From: Pseudogymnoascus destructans
Taxonomy: Eukaryota > Ascomycota > Leotiomycetes > Thelebolales > Thelebolaceae
DNA length: 64,000 bases
Assembly: GCF_001641265.1 (NCBI RefSeq)
Contig: NW_020167534.1
Location: 620,001 to 684,000, forward strand
Direction of reading: 5' to 3'
Under the pieces are notes generated by a model. That model was not told where the DNA came from. It saw nothing but the letters and a program-made list of their open reading frames with translations, and ran no database searches. How positions within the stretch are numbered: position 1 is the first letter of the stretch; each line of letters starts with the position of its first letter. The translations under genes and the position numbers were made by a program. This document shows positions 1-9,959 of the stretch, one piece after another.

Positions 1-603
1 GCCCGTGGCACCGCCGCGACTGAGAGCTCGCGATAGTGGGCCTCTCAGCCTGTCAATGTGCCAGCGGCTTGTTGCAGATGCCCCGCTGAGCTCCCAGCTT
101 CTCAGGCCCCACTGGGATGTGACCCTGAAGCGGCCATCTGGGCCATGGGAGCGAGGCACTGATGTTTCGACCATGGGAGTCGGCAGTGGCGCCGGTGCCG
201 GTGCCGACTCCCTAATCTTGAGACGAGAAGGGCTGTGGATTACTACTTCCCGTACTAGTCCTTCTTAGAGGTAGGTCCTTTTTCATGTTGCGGGCGCATA
301 AAGTGTCACATTCTTTCCTTGCTCGTTCAGTTCACTGTTTGCGTGCCTCTTTTTCTCCTCTTTGGCCTTGCCTGTAATCATTATATACAGTGGCGCCTAA
401 GCAGGCTTCGTCGTTCATTTCTTCATAGGCTGGCCCCTACTTTGACAACCTAAACCAATCTCTCAGCTGGCTCTGACGACATTTTGTATATACTATAAAC
501 TCTAATACCGCATCTGGCACTCGAATTTCGATTAAGAAGAGAGGGATACAGGCGACCAGATAATTTAGGGGCATATCGAGCGAAGGCTCCAACACAGGAA
601 GCG
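1..603. other. Upstream region of noxB, no gene seen
   Basis: No convincing coding exon is visible. The open frame near position 5 is short, compositionally odd and matches no family I know. The stretch probably holds the promoter and 5' leader of noxB; a purine-rich leader runs up to the start codon at 604. Confidence 0.5.
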
Positions 604-2464
604 ATGTCTAGAAACCCTTATGCTTTGGAGGAGGATAGGCCGTCCGAGAAATCACGATGGCCACCATTGACGAGGATGTTAATGTCTGGAGAGATAAATG
701 CGGAGGCGAAGAGGCAATACAACTGGAAAGAGCAATATAACAAGTGGATGGTCAACGAAGGATACAGGCGATTGTATGTGTGTGCCCTATAGCCTTCGGA
801 CAAACTGCTAATATCATGATAGTTTCGTCTTCGTCTTTGCAGCCATCCACGCAATGGTCTTCGCCTTCGGTTTCATGAATTACCAATTGAAGGACAGTTT
901 ACAAAATGGGAGAGATACGTTTGGATTCACATACCCAATTGCCAGAGCAGCAGCTCTAGTCCTGCATTTCGACATTGCAGTGATCCTGTTCCCCGTCTGC
1001 AGAACACTTATATCACTGGCACGCAAAACGCCACTAAATGGCATTATCCAATTCGACAAGAATATTACCTTCCACAAGATGACGGCGTGGTCGATTGTCT
1101 TCTTTTCATGGGTGCATACAATAGCACATTGGAACAACTTCGCTCAGATAGCAGCAAAGAACAACCTCGGATTCGTTGGGTTCCTATTGGCGAACTTCGC
1201 GACAGGTCCAGGTTGGTCCGGATATGTCATGTTGACCGCCCTCATGGCTATGGCCATCACGTCGATAGAGAAGTATCGGAGGGCGAATTTTGAGCGTTTC
1301 TGGTACACGCATCATCTCTTCGTCGTCTTCTTCCTCTTCTGGTCTATCCACGGCGCGTTCTGCATGATCAAACCCGACTTCGCGCCATTCTGCGTGGCCA
1401 TCGGCTCCTCTGCCATCGGCGTCTTCTGGCAATACTGGATGTACGGCGGATACATCTATCTTGCGGAACGAATTGCTCGCGAGATTCGTGGGAAACACAA
1501 GACGTACATCTCCAAGGTCGTCCAGCACCCTAGCAACGTCTGCGAGATTCAGATCAAGAAGGAACATACCAAGACCAGGGCAGGACAATACATCTTCTTC
1601 TGCTGCCCCGAGGTGAGCCTATGGCAGTACCACCCCTTCACCCTTACCAGCGCACCTGAAGAGGATTACATCTCCATCCACATCCGCATGGTCGGCGACT
1701 TCACCAAAGCCGTCGGCAAAGCCCTCGGCTGCGAAGTCGACCGACCCCGCGGCGGCGGCGCCAAAAAAGACGCCTCCCAAGTCGTAGGCGTCAACAAAAG
1801 CAGCCCCGACGCAATCTCCGTGGACCCCGCCCTCCGCCGCGTCCTACCCCGCGTCTACATCGACGGCCCCTTCGGCAGCGCTTCGGAAGACGTCTTCAAA
1901 TACGAGACCGCCGTCCTGGTCGGCGCCGGCATCGGCGTCACACCCTTCGCGTCAATCCTCAAGAGCATCTGGTACCGCATGAACTACCCGCAGAAGAAGA
2001 CGCGGTTGCGGAAAGTCTACTTCTTCTGGGTGTGTAGGGATGTTGGGAGTTTCGAGTGGTTTAGGAGCTTGTTGCTCGCGATTGAGGCACAGGATATGGA
2101 TAATTATATTGAGATCCATACGTATCTTACCGCGAAGATTCAGGCGGATGATGCGACGAATATCATGATCAATGATGCGAATGCGGATCGTGATGCTATT
2201 ACAGGGTTGAGGGCGCCGACGAATTTTGGGAGGCCGAATTGGGGGGCCGTGTTTCGGAGTATTAGGAAGATTCACAGTCCTGGCGCGAGGTATGTCCACA
2301 TTATCCCTTACATTAATTACCCTATCCTAAGATCCTTGTACTAACATAAACATAGCGGCGTCTTCTTCTGCGGCCCAAAGAGCCTGGGCTCCTCGCTGCA
2401 TGTCAAGTGTAATGAGTATTCCGACCCGGATTGGTCATACGTGTGGGGTAAGGAGAATTTCTAG
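604..2464 (+). CDS. noxB: NADPH oxidase, NoxB/Nox2 type
   Basis: Membrane flavocytochrome that passes electrons from NADPH through FAD and two haems to oxygen, making superoxide. Three exons: 604-773, 823-2289, 2356-2464, giving 581 aa. Introns begin gtatgt; the first acceptor at 822 rather than the nearby 842 is the one that keeps frame. The soluble N-terminal extension of about 55 residues before the first membrane segment (NPYALEEDRPSE) points to NoxB rather than NoxA, and there are no EF hands. Transmembrane helices carry the haem histidines (FWYTHHLF, FFSWVHTIAHW). The FAD motif HPFTLTSAP, the NADPH-site motif VGAGIGVTPFASILK and the terminal FFCGPKSLG and WGKENF are intact. In the family, activity needs NoxR, Rac and a tetraspanin (Pls1); none is nearby. 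A Nox function in invasive growth or spore germination is known for the family and inferred here. Confidence 0.93.
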
Positions 2465-3019
2465 ATGTCCATATTCACCATCATTTATCATTCTGTAACC
2501 TGCTTGGGCATGTATCCTTTTCTTGTCCAGCCTTGAATTTGGGGCAGCGCTGCTGCTGTGGGACGAAATGAGCAATAGAATAGATACCACCATGAAGAGA
2601 AATATATACCCCTTTCAAGACAGTCGTGGTTCCGTGGATGTTGGGGACTTGATATCTGGTTGTGCTACGCAGCGGACAAGCGCCGGCTCACTTACCTCCC
2701 ATACAGACAAAATTGAAAAAGTCATATGAAGAGCAAACTACGAAGAACATGATAACATTAATAGCAGAAACCTTTCCGCCCCCATCAATCACATACATCA
2801 CTCATCACGTGTCTAACCTCAACCTTGATGGTTGCGAGACACTTAATCGTCGGTGTTCGCACCGACGATTACCTCATTCTTGGCAGCTTACCACAACTAC
2901 TACTGCGTCATTTACCCGTCCCCTCATACGACAAAACTCAAGAGGGCCCTCTCTAACCCAACTCCATCTCAATTACAATTGCAGTTCCAATTATCAGACC
3001 AGACCCCAAATCCACAATC
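2465..3019. other. Intergenic region between noxB and the D-lactate dehydrogenase gene
   Basis: No gene is seen. It holds the 3' end of noxB and the promoter or leader of the next gene. The notable element is a perfect 12-bp hairpin at 2844-2871, listed separately. Confidence 0.5.
2844..2871. repeat. Perfect 12-bp inverted repeat with a TTCG loop
   Basis: Arms TAATCGTCGGTG and CACCGACGATTA are exact reverse complements, separated by TTCG. It lies about 150 nt before the start codon of the D-lactate dehydrogenase gene, so it could be a DNA palindrome in the promoter or an RNA hairpin in the leader. The loop is closed by G-C, not the extra-stable C(UUCG)G form. Confidence 0.85.
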
Positions 3020-4303
3020 ATGAAAGTCGCCTTCTTCAGCACTAAACACGTGAGCCTCCATTCCCATTCTATTCTCACAACCAAGACTGTATGTATGTGA
3101 GGGTTCCCATCGCTAACGCACCCCCCACCAGTATGACGAGGAAGCATTCAACAAAGTCAATGCAAGCCTCGGCTCTCCACTGGAGATAACATATCTCCAG
3201 CCCTCGCTGACCATCAAAACCGCCGCGTTGGCGAAGGGGCATAAAGCCGTTTCACTGTTCGTGAATGATACTGCTGATGCAGAGGTTGGCTCTCTCTCTC
3301 TCTCTCTCACGCGCTGTCTTGGGGGGGGGGGGCGAGATATTAATTGTGATCTGTCTGTAGGTTTTGAAAGCTTTGGCGGAGTTGGGGGTTGAGATTCTTG
3401 CACTGCGCGTAAGCCCCCCCAATTTCTTTTCACCAGACATCCGTCCGACGTCAGATGGCGGATGTCAGATGTTAGATGTCGGCGTCAACAAGTTATCATC
3501 CTAACACCCCCCCCCCCCAGTGCGCAGGCACAGACAACGTCGACCTCCCCACCGCCCGCACCCTCTCCATAACTACCCTCAACGTCCCCTCCTACTCCCC
3601 CCACGCCGTCGCCGAATTCACCATCGGGCTTCTCCTCACCTTGGTGCGCAAATACCACAAATCATTCAACCGCACGCGCGAGGGGAATTTCTCCCTCTCC
3701 GGGCTGGTGGGGTTCAATCTCCACGGTAAGACTGTTGGGATTATTGGGACGGGGCAGATCGGGTTGTTGGTTGGGAAGATTCTGAGTAGGGGGTTTGGAT
3801 GCAATGTTATTGCGTATGACCTCTACCCTAACGAGGAGAAGGCACAGGAGTATGGGATTACCTATAAATCCCGTGATGAGGTTTTGAAAGAAGCAGACAT
3901 CCTCACCCTCCACTGCCCGCGCACGCCGTCGTCACATCACCTGTTGAACAAAGAAACCCTCGCCCTAACCAAGCGCGGCGTCGTCATAATCAACACCTCC
4001 CGCGGCGGTCTCATCGACACCAAATCCCTCATCCGCTCCCTCAAGACCGGCCACATCGGCGCCCTCGGCCTCGACGTCTACGAGGGCGAAAAGGAGTATT
4101 TCTTCAAAGACGGGAGCGGGGGAGTCATCCAAGACGATGATCTCACGAGGTTGATGAGCTTTTATAATGTGGTTATTAGTGGACATCAGGCGTTCTTGAG
4201 TAAGGAGGCGCTGGAGGCGATTGCGAAGACGAGTGTGGGGGATGTAGTGAGGGTGGGGAGGGGGGAGGTGGTGGAGAGGAGGGTGGGTGGGGGGGATAAG
4301 TAG
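3020..4303 (+). CDS. D-lactate dehydrogenase-like 2-hydroxyacid dehydrogenase
   Basis: NAD-dependent reduction of a 2-oxoacid (pyruvate in typical members) to the D-2-hydroxyacid. Four exons: 3020-3049, 3132-3284, 3361-3408, 3521-4303, 337 aa, close to the usual size of about 330. The first exon encodes only MKVAFFSTKH. Visible motifs are RCAGTDNVD near residues 77-85, the Rossmann GxGxxG in GIIGTGQIG, the substrate/NAD arginine in NTSRGGLIDT, and the catalytic histidine in ISGHQAFLSKEAL near the end. The sequence type is the fermentative LdhD family rather than phosphoglycerate or formate dehydrogenase. Introns are unusual: the second has a CT microsatellite followed by a G12 run, and the fourth exon is preceded by a C12 run. 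Substrate identity is inferred only from family resemblance. Confidence 0.88.
3291..3309. repeat. CT microsatellite inside an intron
   Basis: A run of TC dinucleotides within intron 2 of the D-lactate dehydrogenase gene, followed after 12 nt by a G homopolymer of 12. Confidence 0.85.
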
Positions 4304-4850
4304 GGGGCGGGGAAGAGCTAGATGGGAGGAGCATCGTCGTCGATCTATCCTATAACGAAGGTCGTGGCCATACCGGCCATGTTGCCGACCCCACCAAAAT
4401 CCAGGACTAAGCCGCCTCACCAAAACCCAACCACCACCACCACCATCCAACCCAACATTCTTCTTCTTCTCTCTTTAGATTCAATCTAGCTTAGCAATTA
4501 GCAACAGCTTCATAGAGGCCTAAAAGAACACCACAACCTACAATTGAGGAAATAGATGGAGAGAGCGGAGAAGAGCTATATGATGGCGATATAGATGGAT
4601 TAGCATGGTAATGGTAGAACTATTTTCGATTTTTAGCAGTGGTGGTTTGGTGGTCTAGTCCTAGTTTTGGCGGGGTAGCCGGTATGGCCACGTAGCTGGT
4701 CGATACTCTGTAACCCGTAGTTATCCACAGCTCCATCCCATATCCACGGCCTGGTTATCGCCAAGTTGACCATTCCATCCTGCAACTTCCCATGTTGTAC
4801 GCCAAGCTGTTCAATACCGGAGGGGTGTTCTTGGGTCCTAACCCAACTCA

Positions 4851-4920
4851 ATCTGTTGGCTGAGGGTATTCCCACTTCCCAAACTCAATCTGTTGTCCGA
4901 GGGTATTCCCACTTCCCAAA
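4851..4920. repeat. Imperfect tandem duplication, about 36-bp unit
   Basis: The phrase CTCAATCTGTTG..GAGGGTATTCCCACTTCCCAAA occurs twice in a row; the copies differ at one or two bases (GGCT against GTCC after the GTT). Confidence 0.75.
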
Positions 4921-4940
4921 CCCACTCCATCATCATCACC

Positions 4941-5030
4941 GTCCCGTTACCCCCCTCCGATCATCACCCCGTTACCCCTCCGATCATCACCCCGTTACCC
5001 CTCCGATCATCACCGTCCCGTTACCCCTCA
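4941..5030. repeat. Minisatellite, about 22-bp unit, 3-4 copies
   Basis: Repeated unit CCGTTACCCCTCCGATCATC followed by ACC, with small variations in the first and last copies. The C-rich strand is the plus strand. No coding role is apparent. Confidence 0.8.
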
Positions 5031-5625
5031 ATCTCCATCCCAGACAACACGACTACCCCTCCCTTCAGCCTCCCAACCCCACCCCGAGGCATCGGGCCCT
5101 CTCACATCACACCCAGCACCCCGCATAAACCACCCACCCAGCCGCCTCCATCGGTGTGCCCGAAACCAGACGGGCAGCTACAGGATAGTAGATCATCTGG
5201 TAGATCATCTGCACTAGAGGACCCTGGGGGATGGGAACGTGGCTTTACGTCGTGCAGTGCAGCGTGCTCGGCAGATGTTGGGGAGAGCTTGTCCCGAGGC
5301 AGAATCGAGGAGGTGGTGAGCGGTATCGTCATCTCGAAACGGGGGGTAGGAAATAGCTCGCTGGCAAAGACTCGTGGTATAGCTTGGAACCCCTCTTCCC
5401 TTCGATGCTTCTCGAAGGAGGCTTGAGCGAACCCCTCATTTGACGGAGAGATAGAGCCAAGCCTACTGAGGGAGCCGAGGTGTCACCGAGGTTCGTCTTT
5501 TTTTGGATCTCACTGGAATCTCACTGGACGAGACTGGAAGATTGAGGTCTGTCTGGTCCACGTTTTGCTTTTCCCCGCACTGAAGTTTACGTTTACCACT
5601 ATATTACTTGCTAGGAGTTGTGCAG

Positions 5626-5689
5626 TTATTATGCCATAGTATGAACTATAGTACTTGTTATTATGCCATAGTATGAACTGTAGTACTTG
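5626..5689. repeat. 32-bp tandem duplication
   Basis: Two adjacent copies beginning TTATTATGCCATAGTATGAA and ending TAGTACTTG, identical except for one A/G difference. This looks like recent replication slippage. Confidence 0.85.
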
Positions 5690-6512
5690 TTATTTGCAGG
5701 CCAAGACACCCGCCGACCTCTTCCAAGACTCTCCAAGATGATAGTCCCTACTAACGCTGGCGCTATTCACTCTTGGCTGTTGCTCGAGTGGGTGATGACC
5801 TATGCTCGCTCGTTGCAGTATGATGAGCACATTCATTCTACACCCAGTCCAGTCCAGTCAGTTGCCAGTCGCCAGTCTGCCATTCTTGGCCCCGTCCGAA
5901 GGTCCATGCAGGTGATGTGTGTTGTTACGTACTGTTGTGCTCATCTATACGCCTTATATTGTCCATCGAAGGATCTAAGGGGCAGGGATTCCGACTGGTT
6001 ATCTTGCAAGGCGGATGTTTGTATCGAGACACCAGACAGACACGCTCTAGATGCCGCGAGGTTAAGATGAAAGAGAGACATGTAACCAAGACATTGCAAG
6101 GAGCTGACAAGTTTCAGCCCACTCCGGTTATCAATATCCACCACCCCTTACTCACAACTCTCTGCCGTGTATAAACTCACGGAAAGGGGCTAGAGGACTG
6201 GTGCGATTCGCCCTCTACTCCACTTGGAAAGAGCAAAACGACGACATGGACGACGACGATGCCAGGGGTGTGGACTAAGGGACTAAGGACCGTGACCCCC
6301 TCATTTTCGTGCTATATTGGCCACAATGCCGCCTCCACACCGTCTCCACACCCGTCTCCCGCCTCCACGCCTCGACGTCGCCACCTCCTGCCGCGACCAT
6401 CGACCATCAGAAGAGTACAGACTTACGGCGGCACTCACTCTCCACATGCTTTTTCCACTTTCCACATACCTACTCTCCACCTTGTTGTCGCATTTTATTG
6501 TCATCCACTGCT

Positions 6513-6574
6513 ACTAAGCTTCCAAGCTTCCAAGCTCCCAAGCTTCCAAGCTCTCAAGCTTCCAAGCTCTCAAG
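6513..6574. repeat. AAGCTTCC/AAGCTCTC short tandem array
   Basis: An array of about six variant copies of a 10-bp unit (CAAGCTTC, CAAGCTCCC, CAAGCTCTC) in the far upstream region of the MFS gene. Confidence 0.8.
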
Positions 6575-6976
6575 CACCCTCATTCGCATACAATCATCTA
6601 TTCTGGTAACAGTTGGGATCGTCGCCCATGCCGTCTCCTCTGGGCGCCAAGCTCCCTCCCAATCCACTTTCTCCAGCTTCTACAGCTTTCTCCAGTCCCC
6701 TCCCCCAGTTTCCCTCAGTTCCCTTCCGTGTCATACGTGGAGCCCCCAGTACATGTACGTCCCCCTCCTTCTCCTCTCCTCTCCCATGCGCCGTACCTTC
6801 ATAAGTAAAGGGTGATCTGCAGTCGTATTTCTCCTTTCCAATCTTTATCTCAATCCCCTTCTATCTCATTCCACTTGTCAAAAGTCTGACATCTTTCCAA
6901 CTTCTTATCTCTCTGTCTGCCTTGGCACCCTCTCACCTCACACACCCGATATAGTTGACACTGCGACCTGCCAACC

Positions 6977-8694
6977 ATGGGGCTCTTCTCCCGCGAAAAG
7001 AACGCCGGCGGTGCTGAGGTCGCCGCCCCAGATGTCGCCGACAGCCATGATGGAACGGCCGGCTCCGATATGGAGAAGACGAGCATCCACGACAAGCCCA
7101 TCGTCGCCACCTCTCCAGGCTATGAGGACCCGCGCATCAGCTGCTTCACCTACAAAGAGCAGAGAAGAATCATACACCGCGTTGATCGCCGCCTCGTGCT
7201 CACCCTCGGCGCCATGTACTGCATCAGTTTGATGGACCGAACCAACTTGAGCGCCGCCAACATTGCTGGGTGAGTCCACGTCCAATCGACCTGCTGCGCT
7301 TTTGCGATGCATGCGCCAATGCTAACCTGCTGTCTTAGAATGAGCGTCGACCTCAAATTCAAAGCCACTGGCGTCGACAGATACAGTGTCATCACCCTCA
7401 TCTTCTTCATCCCATACGTTATCTGCCAGCCGCCAGCAACGGTCATCATGCGAAAGATTGGCCCCCGCATCTTCCTCGCTGCCATCACAATCATCTGGGG
7501 CGGCATCATGATTGTAAGCTCTAGCATCCCGCCAATTGGCACCACCCGACCCACAAACTAACACACAAGGCAGGCCTTCGGATTCGTCAAGAACTGGACT
7601 GAGATGGTCGGACTGCGCGTCATCCTCGGTGTCCTCGAGGCAGGTTTCTTCCCGGGTTGCGTATACCTGATGTCGACATGGTACTCCCGCTTCGAGCTCC
7701 AGAAGCGCTACTCGGGCTTCTACCTGATCGGTTCCGGCGCATCTGCTTTCTCCGGTATCCTCGCATACGGCCTGATGCAAATGAACGGCCTAGCCGGACT
7801 CGCAGGATGGCGTTGGATCTTCATCGTAAGTCGCAACCCCCCCAATCTCCACCACACCTCCAACTAACCCCCCCCCAGATGGAAGGTGTCCTCACCTGCG
7901 TCCTTGGCGCCGTCGGCTACGTCCTCCTCGTCGACTTCCCCGACCAAGCCAAAGGCGCGCGCGGCTTCCTCAAAGACGCCGAAGTCGACTTCATCATTGC
8001 GCGCATCGAGCAAGACCGCGCCGACTCCGCCGCCCCCGCATTCAACCTCGGCCAATACCTCCGCCACGCCGGCGACCTCAAGGTCTGGGGCTTCGCCTCC
8101 CTCTTCGGCCTGTGCACCATCACCTCATACGCTATCGCCTACTTCCTCCCCGTCATCCTCGTGTACGGCATGGGCTTCTCTGTCGCGCAGGCGCAGTGCC
8201 TTGTTGCGCCGCCGTATGCCGTGGCCGGCGTGTCCATGCACATCCAAGCCATCTTCGCGGATAAGTTCCGCAACCGCTGCGGCTGCGTCATCATCAACGC
8301 GTGTTTCTGCCTCATCGGCCTCCCGATCCTGGGGTTCAGCACCAACAACGGCGCCCGATACTTCGGCGTCTTCCTCGCCACCATCGGCGCCAACGCCAAT
8401 GTCCCCGCCATCATGACGTATCAGGCCAACAACATCCGCGGGCAGTGGAAGCGCGCCTTGTGCTCTGCTACGCTTGTTGGATTCGGCGGTATTGGAGGGA
8501 TTATCGGATCCACGGTGTTTAGGGAGGCGGATAAGCCGAAGTACACCCCCGGGATCATGACGTGTATGATTGCGAATGGGCTTATCATCCTCATCACCCT
8601 GATGTTGACGCTGAAGTTCTGGAGGGCGAATAAGAGGGCTGAGGCGGGGGGGAAGATTATTGAGGGGCAGGTTGGTTTTAGATATACCCTTTAG
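6977..8694 (+). CDS. MFS transporter, anion:cation symporter (Dal5-like) family
   Basis: Plasma-membrane permease of the major facilitator superfamily. Four exons: 6977-7269, 7339-7513, 7574-7825, 7879-8694, 511 aa, the usual length. The N-terminal tail of about 65 residues is hydrophilic, followed by the RRVDRRL-like motif (IHRVDRRLVLTLG) and SLMDRTNLSAANIAGMS, the signature of the Dal5/allantoate and vitamin (Tna1/Liz1-like) permeases. RVILGVLEAGFFPGCVYLMS is the conserved TM4 motif of this branch, and the loop TWYSRFELQKR follows. The later NVPAIMTYQANNIRGQWKR segment is typical of TM10 and its flank. Introns have good gtgagt/gtaag donors; the last acceptor is preceded by a run of nine C. 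The substrate (a carboxylate, nicotinate-like or dipeptide-like anion) cannot be told from sequence. Confidence 0.9.
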
Positions 8695-9959
8695 TAGTCT
8701 CTCTTCTGCGAACGGCTCGGCTCGGTTGTTTGTTATAGTCGTTGCTAATTAGTTGTTTTCTGGTTAAATGAAGCGAAAGGAGGAGGAGGGGGCCGTAAGG
8801 AAGGAAGGGGAGGATATGACCATGAATTAACAGCTTTTAATGAACTTGATTAGTTTACTATAATAAGCTGTCATAAATCGGTGTGATCACTCAGCATATA
8901 CCGAGGTAATGACTCTCTACCAAAGTCTCGGTCCAGATTGTCTTATCAAACGCGGTGCTTGGAGCTGCTACTGCAGTGTGCAACCCTCCCAGCATTCCAA
9001 GCGTGTATAAAAATTGTATTTCCGACAGAAAAATGGACAAACGGCACAGACAACCAAGCTCTTTTGCCCGCAGTTGGGTGCGCTGGGTGGAAATCTCTAT
9101 GGTGGCTCTCTCTAGTTTATAGGGAAAGATATGGATAAAGCGGCACAGAAACGAACTTTATTCCTGCAGTTGACGTTGGGATGGTGGGGGGGCGGGCTTG
9201 AGCTCTAGCAGGGGGAGGACGGGCGGAGATGTAAATCGCCCATATTGTAGAGACGAGACTTGGTAATTCAACATGGAATCACTAATTTCAAAAAAACCAT
9301 TCGAGTCTACCTCTGATTCCAAAACAGCATCACAGATCGCCTACCTATCTATTATCATAAAGAGATACCCAGTATACCCCCAACACCCGCTGGGGTAGCT
9401 AGTGTGGTTTGTACTTGGGAATAACCGTAGGATCTTCGCGTTTTGCCCGCTAGTAGTCGTATTTACGGGTGTATTTCGAATGGAGAGGGTCGTGCCGTCG
9501 TATGAAGTTTTGAACCCATTTTGTGCCAACCGTAAGTGTATTATCTTGATTCGTATGCGGCCGTTTTTAGAGGAGTAGATTCGCTATTTGCCGTATAGAA
9601 GTAGATCTAAGGAGTAGGCCTCGTTCGTCCATAGATAATATCCATTGAACAAGCGTTGTTTCCTTAGTAGCTGTGAGTTTTAGGTCTATTGGTTGAGACA
9701 TGTTGATTAGAAGGAGGTTAAACGCGTTAGAATTGATGAGGGGGTGCGCAGCTTACTTGCGTGAGCAGCTTACTTATCGCGTACGTTATTAAGGAACTAG
9801 ATCTGTTTTTTACCTTCCCTTCCCTTCCTTCCTTTTAGTAAAAGATATATTAAAGCCCCCCCCTCATCATGCATGGTTCCGAATAAAATGATATAAACAC
9901 GAACCCCCTCTCTCCCCTCCAATATTTACAACCCAACCCCGCGGGGTTCTCAACTCAAC
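8695..9959. other. 1.26-kb convergent intergenic region
   Basis: Lies between the 3' ends of the MFS and GH47 genes. I see no gene, no clear repeat and no mobile element. A CT-rich stretch at about 9822-9836 is the only compositional feature. Confidence 0.5.

Larger units (their letters stand above)
4304..6976. other. 2.7-kb gene-free region with minisatellites
   Basis: The open frames here are short, proline/serine-rich and overlap simple repeats, and none resembles a known protein. The region combines the 3' end of the D-lactate dehydrogenase gene with the promoter of the MFS gene. It holds three tandem duplications and an AAGCTT-rich array, listed separately. CT-rich sequence at about 6760-6976 directly precedes the MFS start, typical of a fungal 5' leader. 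Confidence 0.6.

Noticed and set aside
604..4303. Functional gene cluster of noxB with the D-lactate dehydrogenase gene
   Set aside because: They are merely adjacent on one strand; no known pathway joins them and the remaining neighbours are housekeeping genes.
4941..5030. CRISPR-like array
   Set aside because: The repeat units are directly adjacent without unique spacers, in a fungal genome; it is a minisatellite.
6259..6815. Overlapping open frames before the MFS gene
   Set aside because: They are Ser/Pro-rich products of CT-rich leader sequence and the AAGCTT array, with no family resemblance.
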